This document shows positions 27,106 through 35,572 of a stretch of DNA of 64,000 bases, piece after piece. The DNA comes from Mangrovivirga cuniculi (GTDB lineage Bacteria; Bacteroidota; Bacteroidia; Cytophagales; Cyclobacteriaceae), in contig NZ_CP028923.1 in NCBI RefSeq assembly GCF_005166025.1, positions 4,218,001 to 4,282,000 on the forward strand, read 5' to 3'. Every line of letters begins with the position of its first letter. Position 1 is the first letter of the stretch. Position numbers and translations under genes: made by a program. Below the pieces are notes generated by a model that saw only the letters and a list, made by a program, of their open reading frames with translations, did no database searches and was not told the origin of the DNA.

Positions 27106-27627
27106 ATGACTGATAAAAAAGAAAAAATACTAAATGCAGCTTTGGAATTATTCTCCTCAGATGGCTACAATGGCACTTCAACGGGAAAAATAGCCAGAAA
27201 AGCAGGTGTATCTGAAGGTCTGATTTTTCGTCATTTCACTAATAAAGAAGGGTTATTAAAAGCTGTGGTGGATCTTGGAGAAGAAAGAGTTAAACAGCTT
27301 TACAATCCATTATTGAATTTAAATGAACCAAAGAAAATAATTAAAAAAGCAATTGACATCCCATTCGAGGTCCCGGTAGAAGAATATCAGTTTTGGAAAC
27401 TTCAGTATAAAATCAAATGGGAAATTGAAGATTATAATGATGAAAAACTGGATCCTGTAAGGGCAGCTTTAAGAAATGCATTTGAAAAATTAGAATATCA
27501 ATTTCCGGAAATGGAATCTGAGGCATTGATTATTTTGACAGAAGGAATAGGAGGAAGCATACTAAAAGGATCTGCTTTAAACAGAAAAAACGTTAAGGAA
27601 TATCTTTACAATAAATACGAAATATAA
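27106..27627 (+). CDS. TetR/AcrR family transcriptional regulator
   Basis: This 173-residue regulator has an N-terminal helix-turn-helix at about residues 5-50 with the TetR pattern KILNAALELFSSDGYNGTSTGKIARKAGVSEGLIFRHF, split here over two helices, and a helical ligand-binding C-terminal domain with no recognised ligand motif. It lies 42 bases upstream of the SDR gene on the same strand. Matching AAGTAA-N4-TCACTT sites lie in front of both genes, which suggests that it represses itself and the SDR gene until an effector binds, perhaps a substrate or product of the SDR. Confidence 0.92.
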   Translation: MTDKKEKILNAALELFSSDGYNGTSTGKIARKAGVSEGLIFRHFTNKEGLLKAVVDLGEERVKQLYNPLLNLNEPKKIIKKAIDIPFEVPVEEYQFWKLQYKIKWEIEDYNDEKLDPVRAALRNAFEKLEYQFPEMESEALIILTEGIGGSILKGSALNRKNVKEYLYNKYEI

Positions 27628-27645
27628 AAAATTTGAGAAAATAAT

Positions 27646-27661
27646 AAGTAATTAATCACTT
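27646..27661 (+). promoter_or_regulatory. Second operator-like site AAGTAA-TTAA-TCACTT
   Basis: It matches the site at 27086 in 15 of 16 positions and ends eight bases before the SDR start codon. Binding here would block transcription or leader clearance of the SDR gene. Confidence 0.6.
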
Positions 27662-27669
27662 ATAAAAAA

Positions 27670-28494
27670 ATGAAAAATGCACAAACAGTACTTATAACTG
27701 GCGCTTCTTCAGGAATGGGGAAAGATATGGCCAATGCTTTGATCGACCTTGGTTACACGGTGTATGCAGCTGCCAGAAGAATTGAAAATATGACAGAAAT
27801 AGGTGATAAAGGTGGTATACCGGTTAAAATGGATATCACGAATGAAAGTGATATTGAAACAGTAATAAAAATCATTAAAGATAATCATGATGGAGTTGAT
27901 ATTTTGATCAATAACGCAGGATTTGGACTTTACGGTGCCGTAGAAGATACTTCTATTGAAGAAGCGAGATATCAATTTGAAGTAAACCTGTTTGGCCTGG
28001 CATCACTGACCCGGAAGGTATTACCCTATATGCGAAAAAATAAAAGTGGGAAGATCATAAACATATCATCTATGGGCGGAAAAATATATACTCCAATGGG
28101 GGCGTGGTACCATGCCACAAAATTTGCATTAGAAGGATGGTCTGACTGCCTCAGACTTGAATTAAAACCATTTGATATTGATGTTATACTAATCGAACCT
28201 GGTATAATTAAAACGGCATTTGGCACTACACTTCACGACCCATTATTAAAAAGATCAGGAAATAGTGAATACAGTAAAATGGCTACAGCGATTGCTAAGG
28301 CTACAAAAAAATCATACAATAGTGAAGCCGGATCCTCTCCCAGAGTGATAACTAATCAAATAATTAAAGCGATAAACTCAAAAAGACCTAAAACAAGATA
28401 TGTTGCCGGAGCTATGGCTAAACCTCTAATCATTTTAAGAAGAATATTGAGTGATAAAATGTTTGACAAGATAATAATGAGTCAGGTGAAATAA
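27670..28494 (+). CDS. Short-chain dehydrogenase/reductase
   Basis: This 274-residue classical SDR has the cofactor motif TGASSGMGKDMA (TGxxxGxG), DILINNAGFGLYG (NNAG), the catalytic Ser in ISSMGGK, and Tyr147/Lys151 in WYHATKF. The Ala-Arg-Arg after the second strand (YAAARRIE) favours NADP(H). The C-terminal part (RVITNQIIKAINSKRPKTRYVAGAMAKPLI) is the form seen in sterol- or fatty-alcohol-type SDRs. The substrate is unknown. It is paired with the upstream TetR regulator. Confidence 0.92.
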   Translation: MKNAQTVLITGASSGMGKDMANALIDLGYTVYAAARRIENMTEIGDKGGIPVKMDITNESDIETVIKIIKDNHDGVDILINNAGFGLYGAVEDTSIEEARYQFEVNLFGLASLTRKVLPYMRKNKSGKIINISSMGGKIYTPMGAWYHATKFALEGWSDCLRLELKPFDIDVILIEPGIIKTAFGTTLHDPLLKRSGNSEYSKMATAIAKATKKSYNSEAGSSPRVITNQIIKAINSKRPKTRYVAGAMAKPLIILRRILSDKMFDKIIMSQVK

Positions 28495-28592
28495 ATTTCT
28501 TATTTAACAGGATAATAATTATAAATAAGACTTAGTTTTTTAAAAAAATTGTAATTTTAATTATGCAATCAAACACCAAATTCTGTTAATTT

Positions 28593-29294
28593 ATGAACTT
28601 AAAAAATGACCTTCGAGATGTTGGCTACGACCTCATCGATAGCCCGATTCGTAATCACAAACCTCTCCAGTTATGGTTAAAAAAGACCTTTGATGTTCCT
28701 GAATTATATTATGAAAATGTAAACCATGCTTTTAGGTCCGACACCGAAATAGATATTATCGAAGATCAGGCGCTAAGAGTTAATTACAACCAACAACAGC
28801 AATATAAATTTAACATAGGCATTACAGTTCTCGAACAGTTATTGGTTTCACTGGGATTGGGAAATCTTTCCCTTTCAAGCAAATTCAAAAGCGGCTCTTC
28901 TGTCTCAATCAGTTATGGAAAAAGCAAGACGCTAACAATACCTTCAGGAATTATTTCCAGGTTCTTTTCCATGGCTGACTTTCAACACCCAAATCCTGAA
29001 TTGATTAGAAATGCAAACAGGAACAATATATTGATAATCACGGGAGTGTTGTCAGCGAAAGATCTGAAAGCAACAATTGTAACTAATAAAGAAATTGACA
29101 ATAGTGTTACGGGAGAACTATCAGATATGGCTGAGGGAAACGCATCATTTCAGATGACTAGTGACAATGTAATGGAAATATATTCTGAAGGAAATGCCGC
29201 TTTTCCGATTGCTGTAAAAGCAAACAGGCTGGATTTTGATAAAGGAGAGTACAGTGATATCAAATTAATTACTGATAATCGTTCTTTCTTTTAA
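28593..29294 (+). CDS. Candidate bacterial gasdermin-like pore-forming protein
   Basis: This 233-residue protein has no signal peptide, no membrane helix and no cysteine. Its layout resembles bacterial gasdermins as I know them: an N-terminal LRDVGYDLIDSPI and KPLQLWLKK strand pair, a hydrophobic helix (IGITVLEQLLVSLGLGNLSL), long amphipathic strands (SVSISYGKS, NNILIITGVLSAKDLKATIV) that could form a transmembrane hairpin, and a closing strand pair EGNAAFPIAVKANRLDF followed by about 20 C-terminal residues that could act as the autoinhibitory tail. Differences are the lack of the N-terminal palmitoylated Cys and of an adjacent protease. The assignment is by pattern memory only; a new beta-rich family is the alternative. 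Confidence 0.5.
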   Translation: MNLKNDLRDVGYDLIDSPIRNHKPLQLWLKKTFDVPELYYENVNHAFRSDTEIDIIEDQALRVNYNQQQQYKFNIGITVLEQLLVSLGLGNLSLSSKFKSGSSVSISYGKSKTLTIPSGIISRFFSMADFQHPNPELIRNANRNNILIITGVLSAKDLKATIVTNKEIDNSVTGELSDMAEGNASFQMTSDNVMEIYSEGNAAFPIAVKANRLDFDKGEYSDIKLITDNRSFF

Positions 29295-29466
29295 TCCCTG
29301 GTAAATTGTATTGTTATACTTTCAGGAAACCGAATTTTCAAGAGAGAAAGATTAATATAATAAATAATATTTATACTAATCAATTAAAAATATTTTAATA
29401 AATAATTATATAATTTCAAGATAATGGACTATCTTATATATCCTGTCACTTTAAAACGATAGAGAT

Positions 29467-29715
29467 ATGAAGTATTTCAACGTCATTTTAAAAAATGGAG
29501 AAAAGGGTCGTTTAGCCTGCGAAGACAAAACAAATCTCATTTTAAAATACTTTAATGGAGATGAGGATCTTTTCCGTTCTCGAGTAAAGGCGATCACCTG
29601 GACAGATAAATCCTTGATCTATTCAGAGAATGTTGACACTGGATCTGTCTCAAAAGAAAAAATTGATATAAACTCACAATTAATGGACTGGGGTACTAAT
29701 CATTACAGTGGTTGA
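29467..29715 (+). CDS. Small protein of unknown function next to gasdermin-like gene
   Basis: This 82-residue acidic-basic mixed protein starts MKYFNVILKNGEKGRLACED and has an IITW-like AITWTDKSLIYSENVD centre, suggesting a small beta-rich fold. It has no signal peptide, membrane segment or known motif. It lies 172 bases after the gasdermin-like gene, and its stop lies two bases from the convergent antiporter stop. The long leader suggests its own promoter, though I see no exact -7 box. It may or may not be related to its neighbour. Confidence 0.6.
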   Translation: MKYFNVILKNGEKGRLACEDKTNLILKYFNGDEDLFRSRVKAITWTDKSLIYSENVDTGSVSKEKIDINSQLMDWGTNHYSG

Positions 29716-29717
29716 TT

Positions 29718-30740
29718 TTACTTAAGTACTATAGAAATCACATCAAAAGATTCCAGTAACATCCAGATCACAAATAATAAGTAGCCAACAAGCATTCCGA
29801 TGCCTTCAGATCTTGAAAGTACAAGATTATAGCGTAATAAAGCAAAAAAAGCGATTGTAGCGATGGTTAGAAATAACATCATCGGAACAGCTATTGTTAT
29901 ATTTACAGTAGCTGCACCCGCTATCAAAACTCCGGCAGGCACTGCCACAAGTAAATCGAATATATTACTTCCGAGCACATTTGACAACCCTGCTGTTCCA
30001 TCACCCTTTTGAGCAGCTCTAATACTCACAACAGCGTCTGGTACACTAGTAGCAGCAGCAATGACTGTGATACCCCAGAAAAAATCAGGTGTGTTAAAGT
30101 ACTCTCCAAGAAACAGCGCTCCTCTGACTAGCCCCTCTACACTTACCAGAATTAATACCAGGCTGATAACCAGCTTAAGCCAGATTTTCCAAATTTCTTC
30201 ATGCTCCTTTCGGTTATCTCCATTTGTTTTTTCTCTGTGTTCCTTTGTGTCAACAAATTGCAGATAAATATACAGTCCATATAGCAGGAATGGAATAAGT
30301 GCTAGCTCCCTGGTAACACTTCCAATAATATTATCAGTACCTTCCTCAGGATAATAAATTACTCCTAAAGCAAAAGTTAGCATTAATACCACAATTGAAG
30401 TTAGGTAAAATTGCGAGTCTTTATACACTAAACTGTGATCTGCCTTTTGAGAACCATATAAAGCTGAAGAAAGACCGGGAATCACCATTATATTAAAAAT
30501 TGCGCTGCCAACCACAGCAGATACACCCAGATCGAAAGTACCATGTAAAATAGTTGACACCAATACTGCAGAAAGTTCCGGAAAGCTTGATCCCACTGCC
30601 ATAATTAAACTCCCCTTCACCACAGAAGGAAGATCATAGTGGTTAGCAAGAATTTCAGAAGCATTTTCGAGCATAGATCCTCCCTTATAAACTATCAATG
30701 ATGAGACAATAATTATGAATATATAAAGGGCTAGCTCCAT
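29718..30740 (-). CDS. Calcium/sodium antiporter (CaCA, YrbG-like)
   Basis: This 340-residue inner-membrane exchanger has about ten helices and the two inverted alpha repeats: GSLIMAVGSSFPELSAVLVS in the first half and GITVIAAATSVPDAVVS in the second, each with the acidic ion ligand, plus GSNIFDLLVAVPAG. It probably exports Ca2+ (or another cation) against Na+ or K+. A central cytoplasmic loop with EHREKTNGDNRKEHEE separates the halves. It converges with the small gene to its left with only two bases between stops. Confidence 0.92.
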   Translation of the reverse strand: MELALYIFIIIVSSLIVYKGGSMLENASEILANHYDLPSVVKGSLIMAVGSSFPELSAVLVSTILHGTFDLGVSAVVGSAIFNIMVIPGLSSALYGSQKADHSLVYKDSQFYLTSIVVLMLTFALGVIYYPEEGTDNIIGSVTRELALIPFLLYGLYIYLQFVDTKEHREKTNGDNRKEHEEIWKIWLKLVISLVLILVSVEGLVRGALFLGEYFNTPDFFWGITVIAAATSVPDAVVSIRAAQKGDGTAGLSNVLGSNIFDLLVAVPAGVLIAGAATVNITIAVPMMLFLTIATIAFFALLRYNLVLSRSEGIGMLVGYLLFVIWMLLESFDVISIVLK

Positions 30741-30846
30741 AGGTTAAAAAATATGCTAAATCTATTAAGTGCGTCTATCTAATCTCTTCAATTTTGAATT
30801 ACTCGTTAATTTAACTAAATTATTTTAAAGACAAAGTGCTATTTAA

Positions 30847-31569
30847 ATGATCGATAAGCTTCCAATAGCATTCAATATCTCGTTTATTGCCATTACAACA
30901 GCAGTATTACTCTTTTTATATAAAACATCGAAAGGTAATAAACTTATTCTTGCAAGTCTTATTTTCGGGCTTTTTATGCAGGGAATAGCGGGCTATTATG
31001 AATTTTATATCGACTCAATAAAAAAACTTACTTTTCATATCTTATTTTTATTCTTACCCCCATTTATACCGATTTGTATTTATTTATTTACTTCCAGGGG
31101 TAAAAAACTACTCAAAGGTTTTGAGTTAAAATGGCTTACCTTAATGCAGTTTTTAAGGCTACCCATCGCATTCATTCTGGCAGGTTTATATTTCTACAAA
31201 CTAGTACCCCAGTCAATCACTTTCCTGGGAACAAACTTTGATATTCTGGCAGGATTAAGTGCTCCGGCAATATTTTATTACGGCTATCAGAAAAAATCAC
31301 TAAGTATATATGTGATGATCTTATGGAATATTCTGGCTCTTTACTCCCTTATCCAATTATTTGTAGTTGTTCTTTTTGCTTTACCCTCTCCTTTCCAGAC
31401 ATTTATCTATAAGCAATCAGCTAGTGGTATATTATATTTCCCCTATGTCTGGCTTTTCGGCTTTATTACTCCATCCTTTATGTTTGGTCATTTAACGGCT
31501 ATTTCTCACTTGTTTAAAATTGGAAATGAATATGGCTTTGATCATAATCTTAAAAGGGTATTGAGCTAA
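30847..31569 (+). CDS. Polytopic membrane protein of unknown function
   Basis: This 240-residue protein has seven to eight membrane segments and short loops (for example LILASLIFGLFMQGIAGYYEF, HILFLFLPPFIPICIYLF). It has a short hydrophilic C-terminal tail (NEYGFDHNLKRVLS). No family motif was recognised. It is divergent from the antiporter and convergent with the BLUF gene, with a shared hairpin terminator after it. Confidence 0.6.
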   Translation: MIDKLPIAFNISFIAITTAVLLFLYKTSKGNKLILASLIFGLFMQGIAGYYEFYIDSIKKLTFHILFLFLPPFIPICIYLFTSRGKKLLKGFELKWLTLMQFLRLPIAFILAGLYFYKLVPQSITFLGTNFDILAGLSAPAIFYYGYQKKSLSIYVMILWNILALYSLIQLFVVVLFALPSPFQTFIYKQSASGILYFPYVWLFGFITPSFMFGHLTAISHLFKIGNEYGFDHNLKRVLS

Positions 31570-31614
31570 AATATCCTATTTTAAAAAAATTTAAACTTGA
31601 TATGTAAAAAGGAA

Positions 31615-31651
31615 ATTCATTAACTGTTAAATATTGTAACAATTAATGAAT
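31615..31651. terminator. Bidirectional terminator hairpin between convergent genes
   Basis: A 15-bp stem (ATTCATTAACTGTTA against TAACAATTAATGAAT) has loop AATATTG and a single mismatch on the plus strand that becomes a G-U pair on the minus strand. On the minus strand it is followed by TTCCTTTTTAC. It lies between the stops of the membrane gene and the BLUF gene. Confidence 0.65.
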
Positions 31652-31667
31652 ATAAATGACATATTGA

Positions 31668-32081
31668 TTAATTGAAAAACTTCTTCACCAATTTAAGTGC
31701 ATTATTATTTTCCTCACCTTTCAAAATATTTTTAAATTCTGCCTGCTCATTTGGAGACATATTAGTTTTAAACTCAATAGAATTAAAATCAACTTTTTTT
31801 GCTCCCATTTGCCAGCTTGGAAAAGCTCTGTCATTAATTGGACCACTAGTAATCATGACAATGTTACTATGTCTTGGATCCCCTTTTATTCTATCGTACA
31901 ATGCTAAGATTTCATCATACTCTCCTTCTAGATATTGGACAAATTGCTTATCAGAATACAGCAATACTCCAGTAAGATTATATTCCTTATTATTTTTATT
32001 GCAGGATTGAAGTATATTTTCAATTTCTTCAGATGTGCAATTAGGATTTCTTTTACTTAAATAAACTAAATGTGATAACAT
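31668..32081 (-). CDS. BLUF-domain blue-light photoreceptor
   Basis: This 137-residue stand-alone BLUF protein binds flavin and senses blue light. All key positions are present: Tyr7 in HLVYLS, Asn31 in KNNKEYNLTG, Gln49 in FVQYLEG, and Trp90/Met92 in SWQMG. Two C-terminal helices (SPNEQAEFKNILKG, NALKLVKKFF) could carry the output. There is no enzymatic output domain, so it must act through a partner. It lies on the same strand as the chemosensory operon, 228 bases downstream of cheR, in its own transcription unit or as a distal member. Confidence 0.93.
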   Translation of the reverse strand: MLSHLVYLSKRNPNCTSEEIENILQSCNKNNKEYNLTGVLLYSDKQFVQYLEGEYDEILALYDRIKGDPRHSNIVMITSGPINDRAFPSWQMGAKKVDFNSIEFKTNMSPNEQAEFKNILKGEENNNALKLVKKFFN

Positions 32082-32309
32082 AGGTAAAAAATTTGAGTGA
32101 AAAAATAAACCATCATGTGTTTTGTAATAGTATTATCAGCCTAACCCTTTGGATTAAATAATAGGTTAGCCAAATAATAACTTAAAAATTAAGAGAGTAT
32201 AATATTGAGATTTAATTTACCTCCTTACAAAACCTACAATCTGCAACAAGATATAAGACTAATTGTTCAAACATCTCAATAAAAAAAGATTTTATATTAG
32301 AAAAATCAT

Positions 32310-33158
32310 TTAAGCTGATAAATTAGTCCTATTAATTATCATAGCAGGTGATTTCTTGAACATCCTAAAGCCAGACAATTCACTATTAAACAATCTCTGA
32401 TTTTCTTCACAGAAAATTGAATCGAAAAATCCAGTGATTAAATACCCGTTATCGTTAATATTTCGATGAAAATTTTTCACTAGCTTTGACTTTGTATCAG
32501 CATCAAAATAAATCATTACATTTCTGCAAAATATCAAATCAAAATCCTGGTCTATTTTATCAGTCACAAGGTTATGATATTTAAAAGTAGTATTACTTAA
32601 AAGATCGGGCCGCATCATCACATGAGGAGCGTTTCTCTTAAAATACCTACTGAAAGTACCGAACTTATTATATTCTGTATAATTCTTTTCGTAATCAACA
32701 ATCTTTAGCTCGTGATATACTCCTGACCTGGCTACTTCCAATGCAGTGTGATTCATATCAGTAGCCAATATCCTGGTCTGGTGCAACATTCCCATTTCGT
32801 ATAACACAATAGCTAAGGTATAGACTTCTTCCCCGGTAGAACAACCAGCAATCCAGATGTTCAGATTTTGCTTCGATTTAAATTCGTTATATAATACACT
32901 TCTCAATCTACTCCACATTACAGGATCTCTGAACATTGCAGTTAATCCAACACTTACTTCATCCATAAATTTATATACCAGAGAAGGTTTCTGAAGCATA
33001 TCGGTCCATAGATCATGTATTGTGTTATAACCAAGAACATGTAGCACACGATTTACTCTTCGATTCAAAGACTGTGGTTCATAACAAGTAAAATCAAATC
33101 CATATTTGGCATATAACACTTCAGTAAATGAATTGATCTCTGCCTGTGTGACTTTCAT
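32310..33158 (-). CDS. cheR: Chemotaxis protein methyltransferase CheR
   Basis: This 282-residue SAM-dependent enzyme methylates glutamates on chemoreceptors. It shows the helical CheR N-domain (FTCYEPQSLNRRVNRVL), the SVGLTAMFRDP segment, the SAM-binding AGCSTGEEVYTLAI and TRILATDMNHTALEVARSG, and FCRNVMIYFD. It is the last gene of the seven-gene chemosensory operon, 27 bases after the CheC-like gene. It has no TPR or receptor-tethering pentapeptide-binding extension that I can identify. Confidence 0.95.
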   Translation of the reverse strand: MKVTQAEINSFTEVLYAKYGFDFTCYEPQSLNRRVNRVLHVLGYNTIHDLWTDMLQKPSLVYKFMDEVSVGLTAMFRDPVMWSRLRSVLYNEFKSKQNLNIWIAGCSTGEEVYTLAIVLYEMGMLHQTRILATDMNHTALEVARSGVYHELKIVDYEKNYTEYNKFGTFSRYFKRNAPHVMMRPDLLSNTTFKYHNLVTDKIDQDFDLIFCRNVMIYFDADTKSKLVKNFHRNINDNGYLITGFFDSIFCEENQRLFNSELSGFRMFKKSPAMIINRTNLSA

Positions 33159-33185
33159 AATTGATATTTTAAATGGCTGAAAATT

Positions 33186-33725
33186 CTATGATACCTTTTT
33201 AAGTAATTCACCTTCTAACATCCATAAAAAAGAAACATTGGCCATTTCATCTTTTTCGATATCAAATTCTGATTCAATAAAAATAAAGGCATCCATTTCT
33301 GTATCTGCTTCTAATGCCTCTTTAACAGTTATTTTAGGTACATCACCAAATATTGAAATTTCCAATTGGTTAGATATTTCAGTAATAAATGTGGCAGAAA
33401 GGATATTGTCAATCTCAAGTAATATATTTTCTACTGCATTTTTATCGAGAAGTTTATCGTGCCCGGAATGACATAGTGCAGTGATTAAGCCAGCAGTGTA
33501 GGCATCGAAGATTAAGAAACTTTTACCATTACTTTCACCGATCAAAGGCGTGATCAAAATTTGATCTTCGTTTGTTACTTTATCTGAGATAAATAACTTT
33601 TCATCACCGACTCCTATTCTAACCTTGATCTTCTTAACTTTTACCTCCCTTTTAATGATCATTGCGAATGCACTGGCAGCCTTTTCTAATCCGGCATTTA
33701 TTATATCTTTAAATCTTTCGCTCAT
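33186..33725 (-). CDS. CheC-like chemotaxis phosphatase
   Basis: This 179-residue protein fits the CheC/CheX/FliY phosphatase family that removes phosphate from CheY-P. The signature ENILLEIDNILSATFITEISN at about residues 100-120 carries the Glu and Asn pair (E..N) of one active site; the second site of classical CheC is not evident, which would be closer to a one-site form. A FIFIESEFDIEKD strand follows. It lies between cheA and cheR. I see no cheD in the operon. Confidence 0.75.
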   Translation of the reverse strand: MSERFKDIINAGLEKAASAFAMIIKREVKVKKIKVRIGVGDEKLFISDKVTNEDQILITPLIGESNGKSFLIFDAYTAGLITALCHSGHDKLLDKNAVENILLEIDNILSATFITEISNQLEISIFGDVPKITVKEALEADTEMDAFIFIESEFDIEKDEMANVSFLWMLEGELLKKVS

Positions 33726-33752
33726 TTCTTAAGTATGATATCCAAGCCTCTG

Positions 33753-35558
33753 TCACTGATTTGACAGACTCATGTTAAAAATCGAATTAGTTATTGTAGA
33801 AATATTTAATACCGGACATACGTTCCCATTACCCAGTATCGTAACACCACTGATAAAATCTACATTATCTAAAGGTTTGGAAAGTGGCTTTTCTATAATC
33901 TCTTTTTGTTGAAGAAGTTTATCGACTACCATCCCAATGGTTCTGCCATTATAGGTTACAATGACAATATCAATTTTATCATCTTTTTGCAACTTGTTAT
34001 AGCTGTTAAAAATTCTCTGTCTTAATGTTCCTCCTGTTTGGAATAGATCTTTTAAGAATACAATAGAAATAGTCTTCCCTAAATGAGAAGCAACAATTCC
34101 ATTACTGATTTTATACAGGTCTGTTTTATTATAAGAGACTACCGCTTCAGTATATGAAAGGGGAATGGCGTATTCCTGATCCTCCAGCTGAAAAAGCAAA
34201 GTTCCTTTGACAGCCATGGATGAAGGTAGCTTCAAGGTTATTAGAGTCCCCTCCCCTTTTTTTGTATCGATATTTATTTGTCCACCGATTGAATCAGTAG
34301 CCTTTTTAACCACATCCATACCAACTCCCCGGCCAGATAAAGAAGAAACATTATCCCGGGTGGAAAATCCCGGTTCAAAAATCAACATTACTACCTCGTT
34401 ATCATTCATCAATGATAACATCTCCTTTGTTACAAGACCCTTGCTAAGCGCTTTTGATTTGACCTTCTCAATATCGATTCCCTGACCATCATCTTCGATT
34501 TCGATAATCACACCATCATTATCATTGTATGATCTTAGATTTATAACACCTCTCTCAGGTTTACCGATTGCTTTTCTTTCTTCAGGTTTTTCTATTCCAT
34601 GGCTTATCGAATTTCTGATTAGGTGTATAAGTGAATCGCTGATAATTTGAAGAATATTTCGATCGATTTCTGTACTTTCACCTTCGATCTGAAGGTCAAC
34701 ATTTTTATTTTCACTAACAGCGGCATCACGCACCACTCTTTTGAATTTATTGAATAAAAATCCAACCTGAACAAGACGTACATTCATTACGGAATACTGA
34801 AGATCAGAAGAAATTCGCTTCAGTCTGCTAAATTCATTATTGCTGGCACATTCAACTCCTTCAAGTGAGGTGGTGATCCTATCGCGTTCTATAATTAACT
34901 CTCCCACGAGGTTTAATAAATTATCGAGTTTACCAACCGGCACTTGTACCAGATCAGAAAATGTGACTTTATTTAATTCCTCTTCATTAGTTTTTACTTC
35001 TAATTCTTCTTCAGGTCCATTTTCTTCCGAAATGATGAATTCATCCTTTTGGATAGATGAAAAAGACTCCCCATTATTATTGGGGAGCTCCTTATCGGAA
35101 ACTTGATCTACTATTGTTAAACTGGGATCATTATCTTCAGTATTTTTATTATCTTCCTGGTTTTCAGAATTGCTTTTAGATTCTCTTATTAATACGTCAA
35201 TCCTTGTTTTGATTCCACGGTAAGCAACCTTTTTATTGTCTTTTAATGCGGACAACTGTTTTCCCATCACATCGAGAGCTTTAAAAGCTGCCTCAAATAT
35301 CTTGTTATTGAGTTTGAACTCACCATGCTTAATTGCGCAGAAAAGATCTTCAAGGGTATGTGCCAGCGAGGCAATCTCAGAAAACCCCATACCTGAAGCA
35401 TTGCCTTTTAATGTATGAGTAATCCTGAAGATTTCATCGACTATTGAACTATCCTCTGGATTTTTTTCCAATTCTGTCAGAAGATTATTTAGGGCTTCGT
35501 GCTGTTCGAGCCCCTCACCCATAAAGAGTTGCTTGTATTCTTCTTCTTTTCCTTTCAT
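33753..35558 (-). CDS. cheA: Chemotaxis histidine kinase CheA
   Basis: This 601-residue kinase has all main CheA domains: Hpt with phospho-acceptor His48 in ITHTLKGNASGMG, a variable acidic linker (about 120-205), the dimerisation helices (VPVGKLDNLLNLVGELI), the HATPase with RNSISHGIEKPEER, DDGQGID and GRGVGMDVV, and the C-terminal CheW-like domain (KGTLLFQLEDQEYAIPLSYTEAV). A clear P2 CheY-binding domain is missing or degenerate; the linker is too short and acidic. It pairs with the local CheW, CheY and CheB. Confidence 0.95.
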   Translation of the reverse strand: MKGKEEEYKQLFMGEGLEQHEALNNLLTELEKNPEDSSIVDEIFRITHTLKGNASGMGFSEIASLAHTLEDLFCAIKHGEFKLNNKIFEAAFKALDVMGKQLSALKDNKKVAYRGIKTRIDVLIRESKSNSENQEDNKNTEDNDPSLTIVDQVSDKELPNNNGESFSSIQKDEFIISEENGPEEELEVKTNEEELNKVTFSDLVQVPVGKLDNLLNLVGELIIERDRITTSLEGVECASNNEFSRLKRISSDLQYSVMNVRLVQVGFLFNKFKRVVRDAAVSENKNVDLQIEGESTEIDRNILQIISDSLIHLIRNSISHGIEKPEERKAIGKPERGVINLRSYNDNDGVIIEIEDDGQGIDIEKVKSKALSKGLVTKEMLSLMNDNEVVMLIFEPGFSTRDNVSSLSGRGVGMDVVKKATDSIGGQINIDTKKGEGTLITLKLPSSMAVKGTLLFQLEDQEYAIPLSYTEAVVSYNKTDLYKISNGIVASHLGKTISIVFLKDLFQTGGTLRQRIFNSYNKLQKDDKIDIVIVTYNGRTIGMVVDKLLQQKEIIEKPLSKPLDNVDFISGVTILGNGNVCPVLNISTITNSIFNMSLSNQ

Positions 35559-35572
35559 TTGATATCAAAAAA

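Noticed and set aside
9297-29294. CHAT protease as the activator of the gasdermin-like protein
   Set aside because: The genes are about 16 kb apart, and the CHAT protein has a signal peptide and C-terminal anchor, so its peptidase should be outside the cytoplasm where the gasdermin-like protein would be.
29467-29715. Protease partner of the gasdermin-like gene
   Set aside because: At 82 residues it has no catalytic motif of any peptidase family.
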